From Sipunculus nudus (lineage: Eukaryota > Annelida > Sipuncula > Golfingiida > Sipunculidae), in contig CM049308.1 in NCBI GenBank assembly GCA_026874595.1, positions 93,859,624-93,923,623 on the forward strand: a DNA stretch of 64,000 nt, written 5' to 3'. Under the pieces are notes generated by a model that worked only from the letters and a program-made list of their open reading frames with translations, did no database searches and was not told the origin of the DNA. The first letter of the stretch is position 1. Every line of letters begins with the position of its first letter. This document shows positions 21,473 through 33,330 of the stretch, in pieces. A program made the translations under genes and the position numbers.

Positions 21473-22076
21473 CATTTGGAGAACCACTGCAACTGCACTC
21501 CGATCAAGGCATTTGAATCTGTTCAGCGGTAATTGGAACTACTTGAAGAAGCCAACATCGAAAAACCATCAGACTACATCATCTCAGCCACCGATGTTAG
21601 CACTGAGTTAGAGAGATAAGCTCAGGTTCAACACCTGTAACCTACACCCTTGTATCGGAAAATCAACAAAAACAGAGAAACGCTCCAGACAAGAAGCCTT
21701 CCCGACCCGTACACCTGAGGACGACGACGCTTTCCCCTGGAGGGAGCATCCATCGGAGAAAGCCAAAAAAAGGTTGCAATTACCGTACCCTCTCCCTACC
21801 GAACAGACGGCAATGGAGCAGCTGATGAAAGAAGCAGACGGCAAGATAAATTTCTTCAAGGAAGAATTTGACGCATGGCTCATACTAAGGGAACGAGCCC
21901 GGGGTAGGCTAGAGAAATTACAGAGGGATGAGATATAACGACTGCTACGAAAACAAGAACAATTCGACGATTTGGCCAATGTCTTGAACAGTTGCATAAA
22001 ATACTCTGAACGCGAGGTCCTACCAGATGTCAACCATGAGTAAGAAGAGCTTTGTGACAAAGTTACTTTATGGATG

Positions 22077-22372
22077 TACCCTTTTGATTTACGCTATATT
22101 GATTTACCTGTTGGCTTACTGTGCCTCTTTACCTTTTCGATTACTGTGTCGTTTTACCTTTTGGATATACGCTGCCTGGATTTAGTTTTTTGGATTAATG
22201 TGCCTTTTTACCTTTTGGATATACGCTACCTGGATTTGTTTATTCGATTACTGTGCCTTTTACCTTTTGGATTTACGCTGCCTGGATTTGTCATTTGGAT
22301 ACTGTGCCTTTTTACCCGTTGGATTTACGCTGTATGGATTTACCTTTGGATATACGCTTGGATATTACAAAA
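22077..22372 (+). repeat. Minisatellite of ~53 bp in the Gypsy relic
   Basis: Imperfect repeats of the type TTTTGGATATACGCTGCCTG followed by GATT and TGTGCCTTTTTACC. It produces a spurious hydrophobic open frame. Confidence 0.7.
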
Positions 22373-22674
22373 TCCTGTTATGGTGTGACGTGCTAAAAAA
22401 TGAAATTTGTGCTTATTAACAATGATGTGTGATGAAACTCTTGGACTTGGACTTGTGATTTCCAGAACTTACTTAGACAGAACATACTCTATATTTTACA
22501 TATCACTATAAGATGACAGTAAGAACACATCTGGTTAATACGAGGACTTGTATCATTCTTTTTAAGGTTTACGTAGTATTTGGTTCTTTTATATTTTGCA
22601 TTAATGATTATTTTGTGATTTGTCATTTCAGGCGCAGCCGACGGGATGGTAGAGATTTTCGCTACGCTACAGTC

Positions 22675-22692
22675 ATTTAAGGGGGAGGGAAA
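22675..22692 (+). other. Polypurine tract of decayed Gypsy element
   Basis: AAGGGGGAGGGAAA sits directly against the TG of the 3' LTR, as required for plus-strand priming. Confidence 0.8.
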
Positions 22693-23322
22693 TGTAGTGA
22701 ATGCATGGTTCCATTGGGGTCAGTCACACTGGAGGTGATCGGGTTAGCTGCGTATCTCACTTACGTAAGCGGGATTTGTCCGCTGGCCTGTAACAGCGAT
22801 GTAGCGCTGGGCGATAACCACCCGTGCAGGGCTGAACATGCGGATACCGCTCGGACGGTAACCGTCGTCCTTTAGCCTCTATATAGAGCTGCGGCTCACG
22901 CTGGTCATTCAGTGTGTGTCACTCCGTGTCTTGATTGCAGCCCTGATTTGATTACGCTTTTATTTGGATTACCCCCTCTTTGCAGCCCTAATTTGATTAC
23001 GTTTTTATTATTTGGATTACCTGTCACGGAATTAGTGTTCTGTTTACCTGGGATTACCATTGAACTTTATTTGGGATTAATTCGGCCTTGATCTGCAGTT
23101 GCGAGAATCGAAACCACGACCTACGGCTTCGCCTGCGGCCATCACCCGACGGCAACCAAAGTGTACTTTGGTATTTGTTACATATTAAATGATATTTTTC
23201 TAACTTGCTGTCCCGTTTATTTATGTATGTTAAGCGGCATGCGACTGTGCGTAAACTGCTAGTGTCTAAAACTCCGAGCCGTAAAATTACTCGAACCTAC
23301 GTCAGTCACATCCCATCCCAAT
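22693..23322 (+). repeat. 3' LTR of decayed Gypsy element
   Basis: About 630 bp; uninterrupted version of the 5' LTR. The first 110 bases match 17452-17561 closely, and the rest matches from 18474 with more divergence, including CGGACGGTAACCGTCGTCC. Confidence 0.8.
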
Positions 23323-24528
23323 GTGGAATGAGCATTAGTAAAGCAATGCACATTCATTTACTCCAATAAAGAGAAATGGTAATGAGCATAGGAGATTGTG
23401 AAATAATCCATTGATAAATAACATTTCATTATAAGCATATGCTCATAAGAAGTGATTTCACATTTATGTTAATAACATTTTTACCAATGATCTAATTTCT
23501 GATACACAATTACGTTTATATTAAATATAGTTGTTCTTTTTGAGAAAAGTCTCTCCCTTTAACAATTGACAAAACCAAAATACTATATTTGATTAAAATA
23601 CCAGTAGTGGTGTTGACAACAGACACTTTTGAAGTGTTACGATGGGTTTCTTTATTCAACAGTTTCTCGAGGGAACTTAGTCTCGGGGGTTTAGTTTTGG
23701 AATTGAAAGGTGAACCTATGGAAATCAAACTGTATCTTCAGTTCTGCAAAACTATGTCTCGTCAATGCTGGAAAGGTTGATTCAGTCCCTTAAAATCAAC
23801 GATTGTTTAATTGACATCTAAATTATTTTGAGGCAAATTATAGGGGTATCATTATGATCCCCACTGTCATGATGAAATGCTTGGACCGATCGACTTAAAC
23901 AGGGAAAATGGTGCATGTGGTGTTTCGTACATACAAGAAAAAAAATGTTCGCTCCTACCTCCCTCTCATACTGACACCTTAGACACTTTACAACCTAGGC
24001 GCTGTCACTCAGAAGTATGCTTGCTCTTGGCTGTTGGTTTGTTGTGTCTCATGTTTCCCGGAATCAAGAATGCTTTATTACTACATGAACGTTTTGTATT
24101 ACTGCGATCGACATGAATATAATCAACTGCCGAAAGACTGTTAAATATCAAGTTGCTTGGAATAGTACCTGTGCTGAAGTGGTCGATATGATTCGCCCGC
24201 CGTGTTCACAGACCGGCATGTTTCGCATGAGATGTTAGCACGGTCTACTTGGGACCAGCCAATAGATTTCCTGAATACTTCATGTTTCAGTCAGAAAATT
24301 TAGTCATCGGGACTACCTTCATAATTATATACTGGCGCAGATCCCGCGAAATCTGTGTCATGGGGTCAGATAACTAAGATTTATTTTTTGAAAATTAAGA
24401 AATTTTATTAAAACGGCTTGGCATGTAACTGCCGACTGTACAAAGCTTGACCTTAGCGTTTCTGCAAAAAGGAGCTTCCTTGACTCTCACTGACAGGGGC
24501 TCCAATAAACAGATCCCTTTTTAAGTCC
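23323..24528. other. Duplicated single-copy-like DNA of unit 1
   Basis: Matches 33630-34683 and 35286-35575 in unit 2. A short plus-strand open frame at 23589-23780 is also open in the paralogue (34005-34229) with two synonymous and two replacement codons in the compared part. I do not recognise the peptide and see no start or splice context that makes it a gene. Confidence 0.5.
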
Positions 24529-26037
24529 TAAAGCCCCGTTCCCACTTTCACGAATTTGACGCCGAATCGCCACGATGTTGAATTCGTGGCGATTCGTGGC
24601 CAATCGGCCTGTCGAGTGATAAAAATTCCATCACGACCACGATATTGTACGAAAGGAGTACGATGCCAGTACGATTGGCTACGACAGTGATCCGAAGCCA
24701 GCACGATATGACACGACACTTTTAAGAATGTTCACGGCTCAGTGACGACGTCTAAGATACTCGTACGATATTCCACGATTGATCTGTGACTTGTGGACGC
24801 TACTCCTACGATCATTCAATTTTGCTACGGATTGTTAGATAGCTATATATGAGATATATGGCTATTGTAATGTCACAAAGAAGACGATATTAGTAAAAGG
24901 ACACCATAACAACATTTTATTCAACTTCTCCAGATATTTTAATTTGACAAAAGTTATCAAGTTTAAAACACTGATAATATATGTCTCATTTGATTTGAGT
25001 AATTCGACAATTACGACTTATTTATGTGGTGGCAAATACGATGTTAACTTCTTTAAGTCCAAGTAGACGACCGTCTTAATCGGATGTAAAATATCTGTAT
25101 TCTCAAAATATTGGTTAAAATATCTTATTGATTCAGCTCTCAATGTGATATGAGATTCTGTTAAAATCAATTTGTGTTAGGCTCAGTTTATTCTCCCATA
25201 GTAAAATAGGAAATTCGTAATTTATTATATTGACCATATGTTTAAGTATGGCGAAATTGTATAATATATTCAGCTTCTTTAAACTGTTTTGGTTCAAATT
25301 TATTTTGTCAACCAATATTAACGATAAAAAAATTTCTTTAAAACAAATTTACGAATCTACATGGTTTACTCACTGAAAAAACTTCCTTGTTTGTTTACAA
25401 AGAAGATACAAATTACAAAGGAAACTTAATTTGATTCAGCTTCTTCAAATTATTTTAGTTCAAATTTAGTTGGAACCAATAACCACAATACAAATCTTCT
25501 TTAAAACAAATTTACAAATCTACACAGTGTTCTTACTTCTAAACCTTATTCCTCATTGGTTTGTAAGAAGTTAAAAATCACTAAGAAAATAAAATTTTCC
25601 GTTACATTATGATGTCAGTTCTTGATGATTCGTCACCTAATTCGTGGAAGTAGGAAGGGCCTTTATGAACGTGACTCTCTCTTGAGAGGTTCTCGTGGTA
25701 GTCGTATTGTAGTCGTGTTGAAGTCGTGTCGATGTCGTTGTCCTTCGTGAGCATTCGTGACATCGTTTTACATCACGAATTTACAAGAATTATGAAGACT
25801 CTCATACGACTTACCAAGAAACTGTTACGACTTAGCTAGGACTTGTGACGACAAAGCTTAATTTTTGAACATTTCAAAAATAGCGCCACAAATTCTGAGT
25901 GCTCAAGACCTCGCTACGAACATTACCGAATGTTCAAGACATCATCTACGACACTCCCACGACGTCCCTACGAATTTTAATGATGTAAGTTCGTGGCGAT
26001 TCGGCGTCAAATTCGTGAAAGTGGGAACGGGGCTTTA
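24529..26037. mobile_element. DNA transposon derivative with long TIRs (1.5 kb)
   Basis: Terminal inverted repeats of about 45 bp: AAAGCCCCGTTCCCACTTTC at the left and its complement at the right, continuing through a CGCCGAATCGCCACGA region. The subterminal zones are dense in TCGTG/TACGA words. The interior is AT-rich with no transposase. Unit 2 has the empty site (about 35575: TCTTTACTGTTCC); the flanking TA/TTA suggests a 2-3 bp target duplication as in Harbinger-type elements. Confidence 0.85.
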
Positions 26038-26410
26038 CTGTTCTCAACCAAGCCTTCCCAAGAGATATGCGTTTACATGGGAAAACCAAATAGAAAGTAG
26101 TTAAGCTGCGGGAGAAATATATCTCAGACAAATCAAATTAAACTTGTAACAAATTAATGAAATAATAACAAACATGAAATGTTGTAAGAGGCCTACAAGC
26201 CTAATGCAAACCTGTGCAATATGAACAACAGGTATAATGCTTCCATGATAACACGCCTGACCATAATTTGATAAGTACTTTCTAAGTACATGAGTGACAT
26301 GTGCATGTACATTGCAAGTACGAAACGAACAAGGGTACAAGTACCAATTACACAAACGTCACTCCTAAAATACCGGAATGCACATGAATGTACACAACAC
26401 AGAAATGATA
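26038..26410. repeat. Duplicated DNA with a dispersed ~200 bp repeat
   Basis: Matches 35576-35984. The part around AGGCCTACAAGCCTAATGCA (26190-26400) has a further diverged relative at 58285-58490, so it is a dispersed repeat as well. Confidence 0.65.
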
Positions 26411-28383
26411 AGCTCAGCTGACTGTAAGTCAACTGAGTTATAAGAATGGCGCTTTGTCCGTCGTCCGTCCGGTCGTCCGTTAGCAGGGCACAAATCGTAA
26501 CTGCTGGCCCTAAAGACTTCTAAGTTAACATCCAAGGAGCTCAATAAAAATCTCCTTGAAAACCTGAAATAAGGTCACTGTGATCTATATCCTCCGAGCA
26601 ATGGGGCTTGAAAGTACCCCCCAGAATAATCAAAAATATAATACAAAACCTCCAATATCTTGATAATTAACGCATGGATTGTCATGAATCCTGCTTTGAA
26701 TATTGACCAGGACTAGTTTTGTCAGTTCCCTAAAAGTGGTGACGCCACCTGCACATTTCGTTATTTTAACGAATATTTTTCTATTTTTTTTTAACTATTA
26801 AATGACAACAATCATGTAAGTTTCTCAGCTGTAATTACATCTAATGTCCCAAAACCTGGTGTGTTTATTGATTACAAGTGGATGCCATATAGTAATTACC
26901 CTGTCTGTCTGTTCGTCTGTCTGTCTGTCCATCTGTCCATCCAGATAAATTTGTTTCCAGATAATAACTCCAGGTTGTATTGACACATGGATTTCAAACT
27001 TCGACTTACGTATGGCCCACCACTAAAGCAAGAACCTATATGATTTTGGGGTCACGAGGTCAAAGGTCAAGGCCACTGGACTCACTTATTTAAAAAGATT
27101 ATGGCTGCATTTTAAGCCAAGCTTTTCATCCCAAACTTTACATTTTGCGCATTAAGCTGACTTGCCAGTATAGGGAGAGCTTAAATGAATTTGGGTTCAC
27201 ATGGTCAAAGGTCAAGGTCACAGGGGCCATCTGTTCACAAATTAGTTTCCAGATGATAACTCCAGTTTAGTTTGACATATTGGTTTCAAACTTAGCTTAT
27301 ATATGACTCACCACTAAAGTAAGAACCGTGTCGATTTTGGGGTCCAACGGTCAAAGGTCAAGGTCACAGGACTCTTTTCTTTAAAAAGAATGCATATGCA
27401 TTTGAAGCCAAATTTTTCATTGCAAACCTTCTATCTTCAAGATGTTGCTAATCTGCCAATGGGGAAAGATTCTGTTCAATTTTGGGGTCATGAGGTCGAA
27501 GGTCAAGGTCACAGTGTCCACTTATTAAGAAAGATTGTGGATGCATTTAAAACTTTTCATCCCAAACCTTCCATCTTGCACATATAGCTGAGCTGCCAAT
27601 AGGGGAAGAACCTGATTGATTTGGGGGTCACAAGGTCAAAGGTCATGGTCACAGGGACCCATCTGTCAACATATTTGTTTCTGGATGATAACTCCAGTTA
27701 GGATTGACATATTGGTTTCAATTATGACATATATGACCCACCAATAATATAAGAACCCTTAAGATTTTGGGGTCATAAGACCAAAGGTCAAGGTCACAGG
27801 ACCCGCCTCTTTAAAATGATTGTTGATGTATTTTTATCCAAACTTTCTGCCCCAAACCTTCTATCTTCCAGATGTTGCTCACTTGCCAATAGTGGAAGTA
27901 ACTTATGGATTTCGGGGTCACAAGGTCAAAGTCATGTGGGCCATCTAACCACATATTAGTGTCCGGATGATAACACCAGTTTGTTTTGAAATATATTGGT
28001 TTCAAACTTGACTTATATATGGCCCACCACTAAAGTAAGAACTGTTGATTCTTGGGTCATGAGATCAAAGGTCAAGGTCACAGGGCCCATCACTTTAGGA
28101 AGATTGTGGATACATTTTAAGCCAAACTTTTCATTTCAATCCTTCCATCATCAATATGTGGTGCACCTGCCAATAGGGGTAGTTTCCATTTGATTTTGGG
28201 GTCACAAGGTCAAAGGTTAAGGTCACAGGGCACATCCTATCACAAATTAATTTATGGATGATAACTCCAGTTTGGGTAGACAGGTTGGCTTCAAACTGAT
28301 CACAGGACCAATATTTTGGAAAACCTTATGAACATATATCCTTATAGACAAATGCAGCTGAGCGTCGAGACCCATGGGTCCCT
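26411..28383 (-). mobile_element. Helitron-like composite repeat with tandem core
   Basis: Read on the minus strand it begins near GACCCATGGGTC and CGCTCAGCTG (right end) and finishes in a terminal hairpin AGCTCAGCTGAC...(left end), after a GGACGACGGAC-type microsatellite. The core is a tandem of diverged ~300 bp units containing AGGTCAAAGGTCAAGGTCAC. No coding sequence. Confidence 0.7.
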
Positions 28384-29325
28384 AGTTTTTAGTACTGCAA
28401 CCAGCCTTGTGACTCACTTTTGACATGTTAAAGAATTTGATACGCCAGTTTTGCAGAAAAAGACTATTGCAGAGTATAAGCTTATATAAGCTTACTGACC
28501 AATTTAAGTTTATTTATAACTCTACCAAAAATCCATGTATCCAATCTACTCTTATACAATGGAAAGAACCCCACCCAAGGTCATTCTTTTAAAATACTTT
28601 CCAATATGGCTTGACAGTTTCATTTTTTTATAAATTTAGAGTTGAGGCTGAAAGAGGCTAAAATTACTATTTTCTACTTGTAAAAACGTCGATGCAGTTG
28701 GCGTCATGTTGATGCTAGCTCCTGAGACTCTAATGTAAGTTATCGTATTAGTATACTTTCTTGGCCAAGAGACTCTTGACTAAGAGTTACCAGTAATTTA
28801 GGCAAATATCACTTAACTGTAACTATATGAACAAATTGAGAGAACTCGTCTCTGGAATCAATCCTGCGAGATATTAAACAATTTGGCTGAATGATTTCGT
28901 AGAAGATTTTCAAAGGTTTCCTAGCTTTCTCCACGTAAATGTAAGAGGATGCAGGTGGCGCCAAAACAAAACATCTTCTGAAAATTGTTGACATGTTACT
29001 ACTTCTTACATAAAATTTGGCGTTGCTGGCAGCTACGGTTTTTGAGATAATAGGGTAAACGTAATGACGACGGCGCACCATCCAATAAGCTGACAGATTC
29101 GCTAGAATGAATATAAAAATACCATTCACGTGATTCCCAATGGACACTGTGCCATCGCACAAGTTTATTGAATTAAAATATGACACAAAAAGGATGAAAA
29201 GGACAAAGATTAATCAGAGGACTGACGCTAAAAGCGCGAAAATTAAAACCCCGCTAACAAATCCACTTCCACAGTATACTGTTCATACTGATTTTCCTTC
29301 AGTTTTTAAAATCATGTAAAACATA
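28384..29325. other. Duplicated DNA, no gene seen
   Basis: From about 28940 it matches 37085-37255 and 41118-41310 of unit 2. A minus-strand open frame at 28809-29186 is not conserved as an ORF in the paralogue, which is split by an insertion, and has no recognisable domain. Confidence 0.5.
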
Positions 29326-31612
29326 ATTAAACAAGGGACAAATGTGTCACAGCGCTCAGCTGAATTTTGGAAAATATTGGTAACTGCAAAATATTTTTAT
29401 TTCTTTTGGTTTTTCATGTATATTATCATTAGAAAAGCTATGAGAAAATGGCCCTGCTAAAATGAAACTCTGTAAATTAAAGAATAATGGACATGAGCTA
29501 AACCATTTAGTGATGCACCAAGGGAACAAAGTGTTATACGGTAAGTGTTATATATAAAAGTAACATTTCATAAACAAATAATGTGTGAAGGTAATTAAGT
29601 TTTCAAAAGTTAAATATATGGCCATATGAGTTAAAAATTAATTCCACAAAGTTTGACCAATATTCCTAATTTTAAGACTTAGTTAACAGTGTTATTCACA
29701 CCTAGGCCCCGCCAACTTTAAGAGATATGAATGAAATACTTCAAAGTATTTATATCTTCTTAAATCTTGTCAGTTACCACTTACATTAGATCTTAATATT
29801 TTATCACATTTGAATACTAGAATTAAATTCCTGATTTTTTTTTTCTTTAGAACAATCAAAATTGTCCAAGTCTCTCAAAGAATTTATTTAACATTAAAAT
29901 GATAAGATTCATCTTGTTTATTAGTCCTGTGTATTGAAGGGGTGGGTGGGGGAGGGGTCTCCGTTGTTACTGCTCGTTGCTGAAAAAAATGTTAATTTTA
30001 AGATTCATCTAGTTCATAGCACAGGTCTGTCAACAGAATGGGGGGGGGGGTTTAGAGAAAAAGGCTCCCTGTGGTATTGTATTAAATGCAGACAGCCTGA
30101 TCAAGCTCAACTCAGTGGAGAGAGCTGCACTGAATGACCTACAGTCACCAAAGTGGACTGCTTGACAATGCATGTAAGGGAATACAACAAGAGCCTCCAA
30201 AGAAAAATTTAATAACTAGCCTAAGTTTGCAGCTTTTATTTTCAAATTTCAGATTTTAACAGATTAAATCCTTATGTGCACATGCTGAGAAAATTAAATC
30301 CACAGTACTTACAGGAAAAAAACGTGCCGTGGCCAAAGTTTGGCAAAATTTAAGGTACCAATTTTTATTTTTGCTTATATTTTAAAAAACTTAAAAGATT
30401 TTGATCAAATGTTGGGTATACAATTTAATTTTGATTAATGAAAGTTATATTACTGGAAAAAAAGTCCTTAGCTTTAACATTTTTTTGTGTTAAGGGATCA
30501 AATAGCTTTCCTGATTTTTTTACAAAAAATGCATGATGTTTGAGCCCATAACTTTTTTTAAATTATATAATACAGACCTTATTTCGGGCATGTGCATAGG
30601 AACTATATAGAGGAATATTTATGGTAAATATGAGGAAAAACAGATGAGTGGTTTTGATATTAGGCAGTCCTGAAGTGTGAAAATATGTTTTTAATAAAAA
30701 TTTGAGATTTTTCCTTAATTTCTAAAAGGAACAAAGTCGCAAAGACCAAGTTTTCAGCTTGGTAGGAGATCTTTGGGACATCTAACATTATGCCAACAGC
30801 CTGGGGTGCATAGAGATAGGCACTGAATGACCTTCAGTCACCAAAGTGGACTGCTTGACAATGTAAGGGAATACAACAAGAGCCTAAAAAAATTCCATAA
30901 CTAGCCTAATTTTGCAGCTTTTATTTTCAAATTTCAGATTTTAACAGATTAAATCCTTATCTGTACATGCTGTGAAAATTAAATCCACAGCACTTACAGG
31001 AACAAAACGTGCCGTGGCCAAAGTTGGGCAAAATTTAAGGTACCATTATTCATTTTTGCCAATATTTAAGAAAATTTAACAGATTTTGATCTAATTTTTG
31101 GTATACAATTAAATTTGGTTTAATTAAAGTTGTATTACTGAAAAAAAGTCCCTACCTTTAACATATTTGGTCTTTAGTGACCAACTGTCTTTCCTGATTT
31201 TTTTTAAAAGTCCATTATGTTTGGGCCCATTACTTTTTCAGATTAAATAATAATGACTTAATTTCTGGCATGTACATAGTAACCATATAGCGGAAAATAT
31301 TATATGGTAAATATGAAGAAAACCAGATGAGTGGTTTTGATATTAGGCAGTCCTGAAGTGTGAAAATAGATTTTTAATAAAAAATTGAGGTTTATCTTTA
31401 ATATCTCGAAGGAACAAAGTCCTATTGACCCAATTTTCGGCATGGTGGGAGATTTTAGGGACATGTATACCGAATTCCAGATTCGTAGGTCCAATGGTGT
31501 CGAAACGTGCCAGTCTTACGGAAGGACATCCGGACGGACAGACGGACGGACGGACGACGGACAATGGACCACGACTATAGCTCAGATGACTTATAGTCAG
31601 CTGAGCTAAAAA
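29326..31612 (+). mobile_element. Helitron-like composite repeat (unit 1 specific)
   Basis: Starts ACAAGGGAC and GCGCTCAGCTG; ends in a GGACGGACGGAC microsatellite (31535-31560) and the hairpin AGCTCAGATGACT-TAT-AGTCAGCTGAGCT before AAAAA. It contains two tandem ~690 bp units (about 30120-30790 and 30830-31400). The paralogous site in unit 2 (about 41300) is uninterrupted, so this is an insertion with no evident target duplication. Confidence 0.75.
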
Positions 31613-31734
31613 TGAAAATAAAATTTCGAACATTAACAATCATGCTTTAAGATGGAATAGATAGAAATGATCTACGGAAATGCAGTCCTCTGCGGTCACA
31701 CAGCGCTCTTTGTTTTGCAACAGAGCATCATATG

Positions 31735-31887
31735 CTAAGGTATGTGATGAATCTAAATGTTTTCACCTGTCGCCATGGACCAGGGGCACCAAACCGTGCA
31801 GTAAAGATATTATATTGAACTTAAGACACCTGATGAGCCGTTGAGGCAAAACCAACGGTAGTGATTAAGATTCATCACATACCTTAG
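31735..31887 (+). mobile_element. Small TIR element carrying a hammerhead-like ribozyme, copy A
   Basis: 153 bp bounded by perfect inverted repeats CTAAGGTATGTGATGAATCT. It is also present in unit 2 at 41973-42147. The right part contains the hammerhead-like core described separately. The element is too short to code for protein. Confidence 0.75.
31821..31870 (+). ncRNA. Hammerhead ribozyme-like motif (type I), degenerate, copy A
   Basis: Core CTGATGAG at 31830-31837 is followed by stem II (GCC/GGC, loop GTTGA), then AAAA where the family requires GAAA (31848-31851). Stem III is ACC/GGT with loop AAC and a U-A cleavage site at 31859-31860. Stem I can form between 31820-31829 (CTTAA, CAC) and 31861-31869 (GTG, TTAAG) with a small internal loop. 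The paralogue at 42090 keeps CGAAAC, so the missing G12 here is a mutation. Known family: three-stem self-cleaving ribozyme found in retrozymes and Penelope-like elements. Confidence 0.65.
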
Positions 31888-31888
31888 C

Positions 31889-31925
<37 letters not shown>
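31888..31925. repeat. (AT)n microsatellite
   Basis: About 36 bases of alternating TA directly abutting the TIR element. Confidence 0.95.
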
Positions 31926-31928
<3 letters not shown>

Positions 31929-32355
31929 CATCACAAATGCAAAGACAACAAATTTTCAAATTATGTGACCGACTAAATTCAGATTCTGTTAAGACGCCAT
32001 CCTAAAAATAATTTGAATGAATTTATTCTCATTCTATTCCCCCTCATCGAAGCAACCGCTGACTATGATACGGCTATACAACACGTCTGCCGACATCAGA
32101 AGTATACTTCTGCATATTCATCACATGATTAAAACGTCTGCAAGGTTTCATGAGGCAGCAGCTGTTGAGATATTTGGTAAAAGATGGTGGACGGTTGACG
32201 TTGGACGGTGAACCAATGCTTGGACACCGCGTCTAAGATTGTCCACAAATTTGAAAATGTTTGACTAGCATTGAGGTAATGGGGATATATCATTTATTTA
32301 AATCGCTGTACTTAACGCGTTTACCAAAGCCACATGTTCAATGTTCATGTGGCAT
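31926..32355. other. 3' flank of the MpaB-like pseudogene
   Basis: Aligns to 45790-46257, the 3' flank of the intact copy, and so probably includes the ancestral 3' UTR (minus strand). No further gene. Confidence 0.6.
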
Positions 32356-33318
32356 TTACCTGGTTTTGTGCAAATACTTGTCCATGACAGAATCTGTGTG
32401 CTGCATTAAGAGCTTGTTAAAGAGGGCTTCAAAACCTGGTACCCATTTAACGAAAAGGAGGATGAATCGAAGGAACCAGACTCGTAAAATATCAGCCAAG
32501 GAAAGTTTGCGCGGCGGCATGTCCCATCTGCCTATGACGCGACATATTTCTATTATGGATTCTTTTGAATGTAATTTAAATATATGCGGAATGTTTATGC
32601 CATCAATGTAAGCGTCCGACATCAGGTAAAAATCCTTGGGCGGGTTAACAATGCCAGGCTCCACCAGTTCGTGTTCGATCTCTTTACACAGGCTGTATGC
32701 CTGATCGTAACCTCCTGAGCATAAGTTATACTTATCTTTGATACCCAGCAAGTAACCGAGACCCCTCCAGAAGTGTACAACGTCCTCTAACTCGACACGT
32801 GAACACTTAATACCAAGCTGTTCTGGATACATCACCACAAAGCCCATGAATCCCGACTGTACCACGGCCATGTCATACTGCGACACATATCTGTGATTAG
32901 CCTCACCGTGTTCGGTGTCACGTGTTCGCATGACCTCTCTCTTTGAATTCATGGACTTGGCTATCCTCGCATGCATTTTCCTGACTGTCTGCACAGATTC
33001 ATATGCTGGATCCGAGGAGTCCCACACATTACCGGTGAACCACAAGAATAAGTGACGGAATGTGTCCAAGTAGCGTCGGAGCGCCTATTCTGGGGTGTCT
33101 GACATCTTTGTAAAGACCAATGGGACCAAGAGGTTGATGACGCCGAAACCCACCACCAGGGAGACGTGCATCGCCAGCACGCACATGGCGATGTGTTTCT
33201 GGTAAAACCGCTGTCCGTTCTTGAACCGTTCCATGTCCATCCATGACGGCATCTTGTCCGGACTGTTTCCACTGTCCCCTCCCTCTACACAGCCTTTTTG
33301 AATGTCCGAAAGCTTCAT
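32356..33318 (-). pseudogene. MpaB/rubber-oxygenase (DUF2236) family, nonsense-mutated copy
   Basis: The frame is the same length as the intact copy at 46258-47220 (321 codons) and roughly 90 percent identical in protein. Codon 78 is TAG (minus strand, near 33086-33088) where the intact copy has AAG for Lys. Downstream the frame stays open for 237 residues from an internal Met, with MHARI, SQYDMAVVQSGFMG and YLLGI all kept. Product, if made from the first ATG, would be 77 residues containing only the N-terminal membrane segment. The single disabling change and absence of frameshifts point to recent loss, or to a polymorphic or sequencing difference. Catalytic role as in the intact copy. Confidence 0.88.
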
Positions 33319-33330
33319 TTTCGTTCAACA

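Larger units (their letters stand above)
17452..23322 (+). mobile_element. Decayed Ty3/Gypsy LTR retrotransposon with nested insertions
   Basis: Bounded by direct LTRs (17452-19041 and 22693-23322) that start TGTAGTGAATGCA. A tRNA-Lys-type PBS follows the 5' LTR and a polypurine tract precedes the 3' LTR. The internal region is full of stops, with only integrase and linker motifs still readable. The paralogous unit 2 is uninterrupted at this point (about 33624), which proves insertion after the segmental duplication. The 5' LTR holds a dimeric MITE and the internal region holds a GGTGGCGCCACC repeat block. Confidence 0.85.
17155..33329. repeat. Tandem segmental duplication, unit 1
   Basis: Unit 1 aligns to unit 2 (33330-47240) in separated blocks: 17155-17450 with 33330-33624; 23323-24250 with 33630-34683; 24251-24528 with 35286-35575; 26038-26410 with 35576-35984; 28940-29330 with about 37085-37255 plus 41118-41310; 31611-33329 with 41310-47240. 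Everything between blocks is an insertion specific to one unit. The left edge of each unit begins ATTTGCTAGGGG. Confidence 0.85.

Noticed and set aside
21608..22060. 150-residue minus-strand frame, serine-rich
   Set aside because: It is antisense to the decayed Gypsy internal region, has no known domain and no paralogue.
22074..22388. 104-residue hydrophobic frame that looks like a membrane protein
   Set aside because: It is a ~53 bp minisatellite in a decayed retrotransposon; hydrophobicity follows from T-rich codons.
26411..28383. Pol III or SINE origin for the composite repeats
   Set aside because: No A/B boxes or poly-A/T tail of SINE type; the hairpin end, microsatellite and tandem core fit Helitron-like elements better.
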